Source: CAWAWP01 sp963841205 | GTDB taxonomy: Bacteria; Chloroflexota; Ktedonobacteria; Ktedonobacterales; JADMIN01 | Reading direction: 5' to 3' | Length of the DNA: 64,000 nt | Assembly (NCBI GenBank): GCA_963841205.1 | Contig: CAWJCH010000010.1 | Coordinates: forward strand, 248,001-312,000 | In this document: positions 17,899-27,249 of the stretch, in pieces | How positions within the stretch are numbered: position 1 is the stretch's first letter | Layout: each line of letters begins with the position of its first letter | Notes under the pieces: generated by a model | What the model saw: the letters and a program-made list of their open reading frames with translations, nothing else | Databases searched by the model: none | What the model was told of the DNA's origin: nothing | Position numbers and translations under genes: made by a program

Positions 17899-18303
17899 AT
17901 GCCGATCTGGCTCGACGTCAACCCACGCAGCGGCGTGCCGATCTACGTGCAGCTCGTAGAGCAGTTTCGGCGCGCGCTTGAAGTCGGCATCCTCCGGCCG
18001 GGTGACGCGCTGCCGACCGTGCGCCAGCTCGCCGGCGATCTGACCATCGCGCCGAACACCATCGTCAAGGCCTACGGCGAGCTTGAGGCGTTGGGACTGA
18101 TCGAGAGCCGCGCCGGCGCGGGAACGACCGTGAGGGCAAATCTCGACGGCACGCTGCGCCGCCAGGCCCAGGAGGCGCTCCGCGAGCGGTTGCGCCAACT
18201 GACGCGCGACGCCGCCGCGCTGCACGTGAGCGAGCGTGAGCTTCGCGAATGGCTGGACGCCGAGATCCGGGGGGTATCTGGCGAGCGAGACGAGGACGCG
18301 TGA
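17899..18303 (+). CDS. GntR-family regulator, YtrA type
   Basis: About 134 residues: an N-terminal winged helix (GVPIYVQLVEQFRRALEVG, LPTVRQLAGDLTIAPNTIVKAY) and a short helical dimerisation tail, the YtrA layout. I start at ATG 17899 because AGGAG lies 6 nt upstream; two earlier ATGs lie over the inverted repeat. It overlaps no gene and is followed 18 bp later by an ABC ATPase and permease. In this family the regulator normally represses its own ABC operon. Confidence 0.88.
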   Translation: MPIWLDVNPRSGVPIYVQLVEQFRRALEVGILRPGDALPTVRQLAGDLTIAPNTIVKAYGELEALGLIESRAGAGTTVRANLDGTLRRQAQEALRERLRQLTRDAAALHVSERELREWLDAEIRGVSGERDEDA

Positions 18304-18321
18304 GATGAGAGGAGTAGGCAG

Positions 18322-19269
18322 GTGATGACGGTGACACCCCCGCAGGCCGCGCCTGCCACAACGGGCGAGCCAGCCATCGACATACGGGAACTCGTCGTGC
18401 GCTATGGCAGGCGACGCGCGGTAGACGGCCTGACGTTGCGCGTGCCGCGCGGGTCGGTCTTCGGGCTGCTCGGGGCCAACGGCGCGGGCAAAACATCGAC
18501 GATCAAGGCGCTGCTGGGCTTTCGCGCGCCGGCCTCTGGCGTCGTGCGCGTGCTCGGCCACGATATCGCGCGCGGGCGGTTGGCGATCAACGCACGCATC
18601 GGCTATGTCAGCGAGACCAACAGTCTCTATTCCGGGCTGACGTATCCACAACTCTGCGCCTTCTACCGCGCGACCAGCCACACGTGGGATCAGGCAACCG
18701 TCGACCGCTACGTCGGCACCTTTGGCCTGCCCACGCGTGCACCTGTGCGGCGCTTCTCCAAGGGCATGAAGACGCAGATGGCGCTTTGCCTGGCGCTCGG
18801 CAGCGATCCCGACCTCTTGATCCTCGACGAGCCGACGAGCGGCCTCGATCCCATCGCGCGCAGGGCTTTCCTCAACGTCTTGGTTGGCGAGGTGGCCGCG
18901 TCGGGTAAAACCGTCTTCTTTTCGTCGCACATCCTTTCGGACGTCGAGTCCGTCGCAGACTCTGTGGCGATGCTGCACAACGGGCGGCTGGTGGTGAGCG
19001 ACGAGCTCGACGCGCTGAAGCAGCGCAACGCCAACGTGCGTGTGAGCTACGCGCAGGAGCCGGATGAACAGGTGCTCGCGAGCATGCGTCGCGTGCCCGG
19101 CGTCCTGGCGTTGGAACGCGAGGGCAGAAGCATGCGGGTGCGAGTGCGCGGAGACGTGGAGGCGGCGGTCACGGCGCTACGCGCCCTTGCCCCGCTGGAG
19201 TCAGTGGAGACGACGCACCCTTCGCTGGATGACCTCTTCCTCTCGTATGTGCTGGAGGGACGGGCATGA
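18322..19269 (+). CDS. ABC transporter ATP-binding protein
   Basis: A 315-residue ATPase with Walker A GANGAGKTS, signature RFSKGMKTQ, Walker B LLILDEPTSGLD and switch His in SSHILSD. About 80 C-terminal residues form the extra domain common in YtrB/CcmA-like exporters. Start GTG at 18322 sits 7 nt after AGGAG (ATG three bases later is the alternative). Its stop overlaps the permease start by 4 bp. With the GntR regulator it forms a three-gene operon; substrate unknown. Confidence 0.9.
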   Translation: MMTVTPPQAAPATTGEPAIDIRELVVRYGRRRAVDGLTLRVPRGSVFGLLGANGAGKTSTIKALLGFRAPASGVVRVLGHDIARGRLAINARIGYVSETNSLYSGLTYPQLCAFYRATSHTWDQATVDRYVGTFGLPTRAPVRRFSKGMKTQMALCLALGSDPDLLILDEPTSGLDPIARRAFLNVLVGEVAASGKTVFFSSHILSDVESVADSVAMLHNGRLVVSDELDALKQRNANVRVSYAQEPDEQVLASMRRVPGVLALEREGRSMRVRVRGDVEAAVTALRALAPLESVETTHPSLDDLFLSYVLEGRA

Positions 19270-20036
19270 TCGTCAAAGAGGTGCGCGCCGCGCGCTGGGT
19301 CGCGCTGGCCGGAGTGGCCCTGGTAGCGTTCGCACTAATCCAGTTGATCACCATCGATTTCCATACACTGACGCTGGCGTCCGTGCGCTTTCAAGCGGAC
19401 GGGCCGATCCCCGCGGCGGAGCGCGGCCAGATCTCGCTCGGCGGCGCCTTGATCTGGGCGATGCTCTTCGAGAGCGGCCTCTGGTTCATCGCGGGCTTCG
19501 GCGGGGTGATCGTTGGCTCGCGCCTGATCGCCAGCGAGTCCAGTAGCGGGAGTATCCTGCTGCTGCTGAGCCGTCCCGTCAGCCGGACGCGCGCTTTGCT
19601 GACGAAATACGCCGTCGGGGCCGGCATCCTGCTCGCGTTGGCCGTGCTCTGCGGCGTCTGCGCCCTCGTCGTCGGCGCGGCAAACGGCGTTGCCGCTCCC
19701 CCGTTTGGAGGACTGCTCGCCTCGGTGGTGCTACTCTGGCTGGCCTCGCTCTTCGTGATGGGCGTCACGCTGGTCTGGTCGGTGATCGTGCCCTCGGCGA
19801 TCGCGGCGGGCGTCATCGGCTTCTTCACCGTCTATGTGATCGTCATCGGCCCGGCGATCTACAACCGCGTCGTCTACAACATCGGCGGCGCCGACTGGAG
19901 CCTGAGCAACCAGTGGGGCAGCCTGGACATTTATGCGGGCGTGACCAGCGCCGTGGAGCCGATAGCGATCTCACTCATGGCCGCACTCGTCCCACTGGCG
20001 CTGGCGATAGTCCTCTTCCGGCGCAAGTCGTTCTGA
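19266..20036 (+). CDS. ABC-2 type transporter permease
   Basis: A 256-residue integral membrane protein with six helices: about 10-30, 60-85, 110-135, 140-165, 170-195 and 225-250. The SSSGSILLLLSRPVSRT loop after helix 2 is typical of ABC-2 permeases (NatB/YtrC-like). Coupled to the ATPase by an ATGA overlap. Confidence 0.85.
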   Translation: MIVKEVRAARWVALAGVALVAFALIQLITIDFHTLTLASVRFQADGPIPAAERGQISLGGALIWAMLFESGLWFIAGFGGVIVGSRLIASESSSGSILLLLSRPVSRTRALLTKYAVGAGILLALAVLCGVCALVVGAANGVAAPPFGGLLASVVLLWLASLFVMGVTLVWSVIVPSAIAAGVIGFFTVYVIVIGPAIYNRVVYNIGGADWSLSNQWGSLDIYAGVTSAVEPIAISLMAALVPLALAIVLFRRKSF

Positions 20037-20133
20037 TGACGCGTTTGGCGCATAGTTGGCAAAGGGACGGCACCGTCTCGCGAGCCACGCTAGCCTAACC
20101 GACGTGCAATCGCACGTGAAAGGCTGTCCGACG

Positions 20134-21141
20134 ATGACAACCGCCGTTGCCCCCGATACGTCGCGCCGGACCGGGTGGGCGCTGCCGGGCGCCCTGCTCG
20201 GGGCGAGCCTGCTGGGCATGAGCTTCGCCGTGGTGGCCCTCGTCGGCTACCCGGCCCCGGCCACGCAGGAGGCACTCTATTGGGTGGCCGTCGTGCTGCT
20301 GGGCGGGTGCGCCGTGCTGGCGTGGGTGAGCGCACGCGTGCCTGCCCTCCAGGTGCCGACTATCCGCAGGCTGAGCATACTCTTTGGCGTGCTCTGCGGC
20401 GCCTGCTGGATCGTGGAAATGGTGACCGCCAATCTCGTGCGGGTGCCCACGGGAGACGGCTTGACCGCGTACCTGATCGTCTATCGTGGAGCGATCTTGC
20501 TGGGATTCGCGCTCCCGCTGGTGGCTGGCTTTGTTGCCACCCGCGCGACTGGCCAGATCCGTGCGGGTATCAGCGTGAGCTTCTGGTCGGACTTGATCTG
20601 TGGCCTCATCGGCTATCTCACCCTCATGTTCCTGACATACGCGTTCCTCGGAACCTTTGAACACGATCCACAAACCCTCAACCAATTCGCGCAGAGCCAT
20701 CGCCAGCAACCTGGCCTGAGTTTGGACGTGTTTATCAGCTCGCGCGGCGTGAAGACCCCTGGCTTGAGCCATGGGGAGGAAACGCCGCGCGCCGTCAGGC
20801 GCTCCCGACCACCGGACACCAAACGACCAGGTGTGCGATACGTACGCTCTACCGCAGGGCCTGCGGGAAGGTACGCGTGTGGAGGTGGCTTCGGGCCACG
20901 ACATGACCGTGTACGACGCTCCTAGCTCGCTAGGTGAGCGGTGGTCAGCCCAAGAATCCCCCGGCTTCAGCCGTGGGGAGTGGTCAACGTCGGCGATTCG
21001 CTGTTGGCGAGCGTCAGCCACTTGCTGGTCATCGGCCTCGGGTGGGGCACGGCATTGGGAACGGTGGGCGCGCTGGTGGGTCGAGCGTTCACACGGCGCA
21101 CCACTTCTCCCGCGAAGGAAGAAGCTGCCCCCGTAGCCTAG
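20134..21141 (+). pseudogene. Four-to-six-helix membrane protein gene split by a 252-bp insertion
   Basis: The N-terminal part (20134-20735) encodes about 200 residues with five hydrophobic helices. The C-terminal part (20988-21141) encodes VGDSLLASVSHLLVIGLGWG and a final basic tail. Removing 20736-20987 rejoins the two exactly in frame (...LDVFI|VGDSLL...), giving a single protein of about 250 residues, so the disruption is a clean insertion rather than decay. As it stands the N-terminal frame runs into the insert and stops at 20925. Protein family unknown. The C-terminal stop overlaps the convergent gene at 21138. Confidence 0.85.
20736..20987 (+). mobile_element. TnpB-less IS200/IS605 derivative A (252 bp)
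   Basis: It starts after target TTTAT and ends at ...GGGGAGTGGTCAA. It has a left hairpin (20756-20776, CCCC-TGGCTTGAGCCA-GGGG), a central palindrome within ACCGCAGGGCCTGCGGGAA (20851-20869), and a right hairpin (20958-20978, CCCCCGGC-TTCA-GCCGTGGGG). The 19-bp central block, the GGAGGAA(A/G)CGCCG after the left hairpin and the whole right end are shared with element B at 28653-28875. The frame before the right end still reads like a TnpB C-terminal tail (QESPGFSRGEW). So it is an internally deleted IS keeping both ends and the guide-RNA-coding 3' part. Boundaries may shift by 3 bp (249-bp alternative). Confidence 0.85.
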
Positions 21142-21782
21142 CGACGCTCGGGCGCGGACTCCGTCGTGGAACGCCCCGGCGCGTCGTCTGAGGACGTGTC
21201 GGCAGGCTTCGCGGCCACTTCGCTGAGGCCGGCCAGCGGGTTGAGGAAGGCCAAGAGGCCGTTGCGCGGGCCGCCGAGGAGCTCCCAGGCGCGGATCACG
21301 CCGACCGCATACGTCGCCAGGATCAGCGAGCAGAGAGCGTAGACGTCGCCCGTCGTGTTGGGATGCTGCACGAGGTCCACGGCGTTGGTGAGCTGGAGGA
21401 TGTAGATCACGAAGCTAATAGCGGTGACGAACGCCGCGCGGACGAGCCGCAGCGCCAAATCACGGGTTCCCCGGCGCGGCTGGCGCACCTGGTAGCGGGT
21501 CAGATCGATGCTGACGCGCACGGTATTCAGCAGCCCGACGGCGGACATGGCGATGGCCACGTCCCCGAGGTTGACGCCCGGTATGAGCGCCGAGGTGCTG
21601 ATGAAGAAGGCGTTCACCAGCGCCGTGAAGGCACCGCTCGCCACCGCCTGGCGCTCCTTCGGGGCGCCCTCGCTGAAGATGCGCTCGGGGTTGATCGAGA
21701 CGGCGACGAAGAGCAGGCCGATCAACGTGCCGCCCGCGCCAGCCGTAGCCAGGAAAAAGTTGGCAAAGGAGGCAGGCACCAT
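21138..21782 (-). CDS. Four-helix membrane protein; 5' end is an integration site
   Basis: 214 residues with four hydrophobic helices (about 5-28, 48-80, 105-128, 135-160) and an acidic/Ser-rich tail. It starts ASFANFFLATAGAGGTLIGL. No named family. A second copy of its first 56 codons lies at 29614-29781, with 124 identical bases, across an 8-kb element. The reading is that an element integrated near the 5' end and brought a replacement 5' end, so this copy is a chimera of element-derived N-terminus and chromosomal C-terminus. Confidence 0.75.
   Translation of the reverse strand: MVPASFANFFLATAGAGGTLIGLLFVAVSINPERIFSEGAPKERQAVASGAFTALVNAFFISTSALIPGVNLGDVAIAMSAVGLLNTVRVSIDLTRYQVRQPRRGTRDLALRLVRAAFVTAISFVIYILQLTNAVDLVQHPNTTGDVYALCSLILATYAVGVIRAWELLGGPRNGLLAFLNPLAGLSEVAAKPADTSSDDAPGRSTTESAPERR
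21623..21746. repeat. Left attachment repeat (124 bp identical to 29622-29745)
   Basis: Identical to 29622-29745. To the right of it (21747-21782) the two copies differ by mostly synonymous changes; to the left of 21603 they are unrelated to the other copy's left flank. That is the pattern expected of attL and attR. Confidence 0.8.
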
Positions 21783-21855
21783 GGGGTCAATTACCTCCGA
21801 CTACAGCGCTGCGCACACCCCGCAAGAGGGTCCGTCAAACTACGGCGAGTATACT

Positions 21856-23052
21856 TCACTGGCCTACTTCCTCCCTCTCACCGACCCCATTTTCGCGTTT
21901 TGACCCCCGATTTGACCCCAGCGCGCGTTCCATGGTTGCGGCTGCTTCATGCTGCATGTGCGGCGTGACATGGCCGTAGAGCGAGAGCGTCACCGCCACG
22001 CTGGAGTGGCCGAGCATCTCGCTCACGACCTTGGGGTTGACCCCTCGCTCCAGCAGTAACGTCGCCGCGGTGTGGCGGAGATCGTGGAAACGGATCATCG
22101 GGAGACCCGCACGCTTCACCACCGAGCCATACCAGCGATCTGTGTCAAAATGGTCGCGGGATAGCCGGTTGCCGATGGTATCGGTGAAGACGAAATCCAG
22201 ATCCTGCCATGCCTCGCCCAGTTGTAAGCGTTCCTCGGCCTGGCGCACGCGATGCCGCCGCAACGCCGCGATCGCAATCTCGGGCAGGGCGATACGCCGT
22301 CGACTGTGGGCGGTCTTCACATCGTCCCAGCGATACCCTTCCGCCGTGCGCTGCAAGGTGCGCCGGACGCGCAGCGTACCGCCGATCCAAGATCGACGTC
22401 GCGCCACTGGAGGGTGTCGAGTTCGCCCTCGCGCATGCCGGTGGTCAGCGCGAGCACCAGCAGTGCATCCAGACGATGGCCGGCTACAGCGTCGAGCAGC
22501 CGACGCGCTTGTTCCTCGCTATAGATGGCGAACTCGTGTCGCTTCACGCGCGGCGCCTTCACCATATCCGCAACGTTGCGCGGGACCAAGCCCAGCCGCA
22601 CTGCATCGTCGAGCGCGTCGTGCAACACTACAAACATGTGCTCGACCGTCGAGGGTGCGTAGCCTGCTTCGAGCTTGCTCGCCAGGAACGCCTGGATGTG
22701 CTGGGCCGTCAGCTTCGCCAATTGATGCTTGCCCAGCGCCAGGGATGAGGTGGAGCCGGAGATCGACGCCATAGCGCAGGTGCGAACTCGGCTTGACCTC
22801 ATGCTTCTTCGTCGTGTTGAACCACTGACGTGAGGTATTCGCCAACCGTCTGGTGGTCGGTCGAGACCGTGACGCCATGCTCGCGGTCGCGCAACGCCTC
22901 GCTCGAGTTGACGCAGCCACCTCCTGGCGCGTCTTGCCGTAGAGGCTACGGCGCTTGCCCTCGGCATCCACGTAGCGCGCTTCCCAGCGTTCTTCGCCTT
23001 GTCGGATGCGCTTGCGGATGCTCCCCTCGCTGTTGCCGCGCTTGCCCGCCAT
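21856..23052 (-). pseudogene. int: Tyrosine recombinase integrase, broken by single-base insertions
   Basis: The frame from ATG 23052 begins MAGKRGNSEGSIRKRIRQG, an arm-binding domain of the usual type (RWEARYVDAEGKRRSLYGKT). The core-binding domain follows (LAKLTAQHIQAFLASKLEAG) and then the catalytic domain with Arg in TGMREGEL, HDLRHTAATLLLERG and the Tyr in VTLSLYGHVTP. All catalytic residues are present. Reading needs corrections near 22920, 22835, 22715 and 22390, each explained by one or two extra bases, with no loss of conserved residues. It is probably intact in the living cell if these are sequence errors. It is adjacent to one end of the island, as integrases usually are. Confidence 0.85.
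21901..21919 (+). other. Paired integrase arm-type sites, left end
   Basis: TGACCCC at 21901-21907 and 21913-21919, direct repeats 12 bp apart. The same pair with the same 12-bp step and orientation occurs at 29478/29490 at the other end of the island. Confidence 0.55.
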
Positions 23053-23056
23053 GTGG

Positions 23057-23275
23057 TTAGCTCGCTTTCTGCAGCGCGACGAGGCGCTCGACGTACTCGT
23101 GGAGGGCAGCGCACCGGCACCAGGCGCCGATTGCCCACCTTGACGCTGAAGATGTCCCCCGGCTCCAGAAGGCGCGTGTAGAGGAAGGAGCGACGCACCC
23201 CGAGGGCGTGCGCAGCCTCGTCGACCGTCAGGAGCAACTTGACCGCAGGTGAGGCTGCTGTGCTGTCCAGTGCAT
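23057..23275 (-). CDS. xis: Excisionase-like MerR/HTH-17 protein (one extra base)
   Basis: About 70 residues with the HTH-17 pattern LLTVDEAAHALGVRRSFLY, then EPGDIFSVKVGNRRLVPV and, after one extra base near 23107, LHEYVERLVALQKAS and stop. This is the standard excisionase/DNA-binding cofactor found beside integrases; its stop is 5 bp before the integrase start. The likely start is ATG 23275, with AAAGGAG 8 nt upstream, but as written this start needs a one-base correction to enter the HTH frame. Confidence 0.75.
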
Positions 23276-23280
23276 CTAGG

Positions 23281-24438
23281 CCGCTCCTTTCTATCGGCAC
23301 CACGCCGAGGCGGAGGCGCTTGCCGTCGCGGATGTCTTGGAAGGTCAGTCCGCTTCTCGTCGAGGTAGGCGCCCATCCAGTCGTGGAACCAGGTCAGGAA
23401 CTCCGCCCCGCTGTCCGTCTCGGGCAGCTCGTTGGCGAGGTAGGCGGCGGCCGAGGAGGAGCAGCCCGCGATCATCTGGCAGAGCAGCCGCACGTCACCC
23501 TGCCGCTTGCGCTCGCGCACGGCGGGCTCGGCCTCGCCGTAGAAGTCGGCGGTCTGGATGGCGAGCCAGAAGGGCGAGGACTCCCACCGTCCGCGGTTGG
23601 TGTCGTCGCGTGGGCGTGGTGTGGCGCAGCCATTGCGCCGAGGAGTACGCCCACAGCGCGGGCAGCTTGTCGAGCAGGTCGTAGGGGTCCTCGATCTCCA
23701 TCTCGTGCAGGCATTCGCGCTTGTAGCGGAACTCGACGCGCGTGACCCGCGACTCGCCGTCCCAGCCGTGGCGCTCCCACACCGCCCGCATCCAGTCCTT
23801 GCGCGACTTGGCGAGCTCCTTGGTCTTGTCGTAGATGCAGCAGGAGTGCGCGGCGCCCTTGCTGAACTCGTAGCCGGTGCAGCGCCGCCCTCCATGTTCA
23901 GCTCGAAGCCTGGCGTCTCGGTCGAGTCCTCGTCGCTGTCTCCGGCTCTTCGACGTGCGTCGTGCGCTTGTGGCCGCGCGTGATGAAGGCGGGCGCGTCG
24001 CCGAGGCTGAGCTCCCAGCCGGCGACGTCGGCGCAGAGATGGACCTCGCTCACCTGGAGGCGAAGGTCCTGCGTGCCGTAGAACCCGACGACGAAGGCGA
24101 AGAGCTTGGCGAGGGCGACGTCAGGGCCATGCTCCCAGAGGAAGGCCGAGGAGAGCCGCGCCTTGCCCGCGATGTGGTTGTGCTTGCCGGTCCCGACGTC
24201 GAGATGCAGCGACGGGCAGTGCAGGATCCACCGCCATTGCCGTTGCGAGCCGTGCGGCTTGATGTAGAGCGTTTCGCCGCAGAACGTCCATCGCGTAGGG
24301 ATGTCGTCTTCGGCTTCTTGCGCCATCTGCTTGAGGGCGTCGAGCTCCTCGACGAGCGATTCCGAGAACTCCATGAGGATGATGTTGAGGAGCCAGGTAT
24401 CGATGTTCGCGCCAACAATCCTAGGTTGTCGAAGACAT
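23281..24438 (-). pseudogene. Rolling-circle-type replication initiator-like protein (frameshifted)
   Basis: Start ATG 24438 has AAGGAG 8 nt upstream and begins MSSTT. Allowing a few one-base shifts it reads IVGANIDTWLLNIILMEFSE, LDALKQMAQEAEDD, LHLDVGTGKHNHIAGKARLS, LQVSEVHLCADVAGWELS, GYEFSKG...CCIYDKTKELAKSRKDW, ESRVTRVEFRYKREC and a helical C-terminus: about 370 residues. The VHLCADV and RVEFRYKR stretches are what Rep_trans-like initiators show, and place between an excisionase and a hairpin cluster fits. I could not identify the nicking Tyr with certainty, so the catalytic assignment is inference. Confidence 0.55.
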
Positions 24439-24500
24439 GGCGATCTCCTTGTGGGTGATGGAATGACTGGTGAATGCCTGGGCGGTGTGGTGTGTCAAAC

Positions 24501-24714
24501 TGCGGGTGCCTGTTAGTGGGGCCGCACCCGCAGAGCCGCCGCGCGGCGTCAGTGCCGCGCGGCGGCCGTTCATTGGGGCAGAGCCTCCGGCGGCCAGGGG
24601 CTGCGCGCCCCTGGACCCCGCCAGGGACGCGTCCCTGGACCCTTCCTTCTGGACCCAAAGAGAGAGGGGAGGGGAACCATGCATTGCGACGGGTAGTTCC
24701 CCTCCCCTCTCTCT
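24501..24714. other. Cluster of five strong hairpins, candidate replication or transfer origin
   Basis: Perfect stems at 24501-24509/24524-24532 (9 bp), 24535-24547/24554-24566 (13 bp), 24594-24601/24607-24614 (8 bp), 24621-24638 (18-bp palindrome CCAGGGACGCGTCCCTGG) and 24659-24677/24696-24714 (19 bp). They lie directly upstream of the Rep-like gene. The rest of the 24439-24903 spacer shows nothing else. Confidence 0.5.
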
Positions 24715-24903
24715 CTGGACTCTCTCTCCCCATCCCTCCGCGCTAGGCTGGGGTGCCTGCGACGCTGCGCCTGGCGGCTGGGGCGCGACGAGCAGTGCAA
24801 GGCGTCACCTCTTCTGCCTCTCTTGGCCGCGCCCGATCGGCTATACTGGGGCCAATGGCGAAACACCGCCCCATCGCGAACGACGTCGGGAGGGAGCCAC
24901 CCC

Positions 24904-25586
24904 ATGACCACACGTCGCGTCGATGAACAGGCCGATCCGTCGCACGAATCGGGCAGTACCTCTCGACGCCGAGCCGCGCTGAAGGCTGGAGCCGTCCGGC
25001 TTGGCGGCGGTGTTCTCGCTGAGCCACATCACCCCGTGCGTTGGCCGACGAGCTCGCCCGCCTCTCGCACGGCCAGACCGATGACCGGCGCGGCGCCTGC
25101 GCCGCGATCTTGCGCGACCAGCGGACGACGTGGGACGCCCTGCTGGTTCAGGTCAGCCCGGATCGCCTGGACATTCGCAGGCGTTGAAGGGACGTGGTCG
25201 GTCAAGGACCTGGTCGCGCACCTCACGTGGTATGAGCAGGCCATCGTCGACGGGCGCTCAGCAGGTCTTGACCGCCGGGACCTTCACGCGCCGCCGAGCG
25301 GAAGGCGTCGGCCGGGACGATCAGAATCGTGCAGATCGCCGACGAGAGCCGCACGCGGTCCGTGGATGCGGTCCTCGCCGAGGCGCGGGACGTATTCGAG
25401 CGGATGGTGACCTTGCGTCGAGGCCAGCCCCGACGAAGCTCCTGAACGACGCCGCACCTGTTGGGCTTGCCCGAGGACGTAGTGCCCTGGATGGCCGTGG
25501 CGAGCGACTCCTACGCCCATTACCGCGAGCACGAGCCGGCGCTCCGGGCGCTGGATCGCGCGGCAATCGCGCGGGCGGACTTGCAC
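24904..25586 (+). pseudogene. ClbS/DfsB-like (DinB superfamily) protein, frameshifted
   Basis: Fragments in different frames read ALLVQVSPDRLD, then GVEGTWSVKDLVAHLTWYEQAIVDG, and VVPWMAVASDSYAHYREHEPA. These match the four-helix DinB fold of the ClbS/DfsB branch in order: the GV-E-x-W-S-V-K-D-L-x-A-H signature with its metal-ligand His, and the later YxHYxEH helix. At least two single-base shifts interrupt the gene. Start uncertain. Family members protect against genotoxins or act as thiol transferases; which applies here is unknown. Cargo gene of the island. Confidence 0.5.
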
Positions 25587-25810
25587 ATGCCCGTCCAGCT
25601 CATCTCGACCATCACCTGCCTGCGGCGACGGCGCCGAGCGCGCTGAGACCATGCCGACGGCGACCTGTCTCTTCCGCTATGCCTGCCCTTCGTGTGGCGC
25701 CGGTGCTCTGACCCAAGGCGGAGGATTGTTGCGTCTGCTGCTCTTATGGCACCGAGCCATGCCCGTCGGCGCAGGAGGGAACGCGACGCGACGCGCGACC
25801 AGCGACCTGG
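25587..25810 (+). CDS. Small Cys-rich CCVxCSYG protein (frameshifted)
   Basis: Correcting two one-base shifts gives a protein that begins MPVQLISTITC, contains MPTATCLFRYACPSCG and then RPKAEDCCVCCSYGTEPCP. This is a known unnamed family of about 70-90 residues with a C-x-x-C pair, the MPT-x-x-C-x-x-x-Y-x-C motif and a D-C-C-V-x-C-S-Y-G-x-x-x-C-P signature, probably a metal-binding zinc-ribbon-like fold. The C-terminus could not be fixed. Inference: metal or thiol handling together with the neighbouring ClbS-like gene. Confidence 0.55.
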
Positions 25811-25912
25811 CGGCTGGACCCAGCATGCCTCGGCCTTGGCGACGCGCAGGCGCTCACGCTCTGCCTGGGGTCATGCGCCGTCGGTACCCCGCCGCGGAGC
25901 TCGCCACCGCCG

Positions 25913-26811
25913 CTACGACGAGGTGCGGCCGCCGAGTCCCAAAGGGACGAGCATCGCCTCCGCCTCCTCGACGAGCGCGCGTTGCGGCGGCAGGCGGAGC
26001 ACTGGTAGCCCGCAACCCGTCGAGCACCGAGGTGTCATGGCCTGCGCGCTTGACGCTCAGGAACGCGGCATCGAGGGCCGACATGCTGCCACTGGTGGCC
26101 GCCTCCATCAGGGCGATGCGCTCGGCGGTCTCGGGTGAGCCGAGGGCAGCGGCCACCGCGCCGAGCGGGATGCCGTCGCGCATCATCTGCTCGATCTGCG
26201 CTTCCTTCTGCAGCCGCCAGCGTTCCAACGCCTGCTGCTCCAGCGCCCGTTGCGTGGCGAGGACGACTTCTTTCGCGGACTTGGGCCGCTCGCCGAAGAT
26301 GCCCGCCAGGAACAGCACGGCGGTGTAGGCCAGGGCATGCAGGCCGAAGTAGAGCCAGTTCCACGGCTGCGGCAGGTTGTCCAGCGGGAACGTGGCCGAC
26401 GTGCCCGAGCGAGGTGTGCCACGCCAGCGCCAGGAAGTAGAGCACGCTGACGAAGTTGATCAGCGAGGAGACGCCCAGGACGAACCAGCCCCGCTTGATC
26501 AGCTTCTCGGCGCCGATCTCCACCTTGATGCTGGCGTCGAGGCTCATCAGGTCGTGCAGTTGGAAGATGGTGCAGATCTCGAAGAGGGCGAAGGCGACGG
26601 TGGAACAGACCGCCGAGAAGAGCAGGTACCCGAGCAGGAAGCCAGTTGCCGAGCACCAACCGGCCCGCCGAGTTGTAGAGCAGCTGCGCCACCATCGTGT
26701 TGGCGACCAGGGCCAGCACGACGACCTGGACGCCGCGCGAGCGCAGGAAGTAGACGAGCCGGTCGACCTTGCCGACCCGCGCCGATGCGTCACCTGAGCT
26801 TGATGCGTCAT
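25913..26811 (-). pseudogene. Polytopic membrane protein of the island (frameshifted)
   Basis: Joining three frames gives about 295 residues: VDRLVYFLRSRGVQVVVLALV (helix 1), GFLLGYLLFSAVCSTVAFAL (2), WFVLGVSSLINFVSVLYFLA (3), WNWLYFGLHALAYTAVLFLA (4), then a cytoplasmic helical domain (LEQQALERWRLQKEAQIEQM) ending, after one more shift, ALVEEAEAMLVPLGLGGRTSS and TAG at 25913. Shifts lie near 26650, 26410 and 25980. Conserved between the breaks. A membrane protein of unknown role in the island, possibly for maintenance or mobilisation. Confidence 0.5.
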
Positions 26812-26898
26812 GCCATGAGTCCTCGCTTTCCTCTGAATGCGAGATGGGGCAGGCCACCCGAGCGGTGGACATGCCCCATCCGAGTTGATCGACGCCGG

Positions 26899-27249
26899 TT
26901 AGGCCGAGCGCTGTGCGGGCTGTGCGGCCTCGGCGGCGCGCAGGCCCTTCTGGATGACCTGGCCGTTGAGGCGGACGGCGCCGCCGGTGGCGTTGAGGAA
27001 GGCGCCACCCTGCGAGCCCGCCGAGGCGCGCATGCTCCGGACCTCCAGCTGCACCTGCTGGCGGCTGACCTGGCGGAGCTCGTCATCGGCGAGGGCCGCC
27101 TCGCCGAGGAAGTCGATCCAGTAGAGGTCGCCGCCGCTGGCCTCGGGGCCCAGGTCGAGGACCTTGAGGCGCGTCTTCTGCAGCGTGTCGCCCTTCTTCG
27201 TGGCGATCGTCGTCGTCGTGCCGGTCAGGATCTGTCCCGCGAGCAACAT
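26899..27249 (-). CDS. Small conserved protein of the island
   Basis: 116 residues from ATG 27249, preceded by AAGGAG at a good distance. Beta-rich with alternating hydrophobics (ILTGTTTTIATKKGDTLQKT, LKVLDLGPEASGGDLYWIDF, QVQLEVRSMRAS), suggesting an OB-like or small barrel fold, and a helical tail. I cannot name the family. Lies 88 bp upstream of the membrane protein gene on the same strand, so they are probably co-transcribed. Confidence 0.5.
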   Translation of the reverse strand: MLLAGQILTGTTTTIATKKGDTLQKTRLKVLDLGPEASGGDLYWIDFLGEAALADDELRQVSRQQVQLEVRSMRASAGSQGGAFLNATGGAVRLNGQVIQKGLRAAEAAQPAQRSA

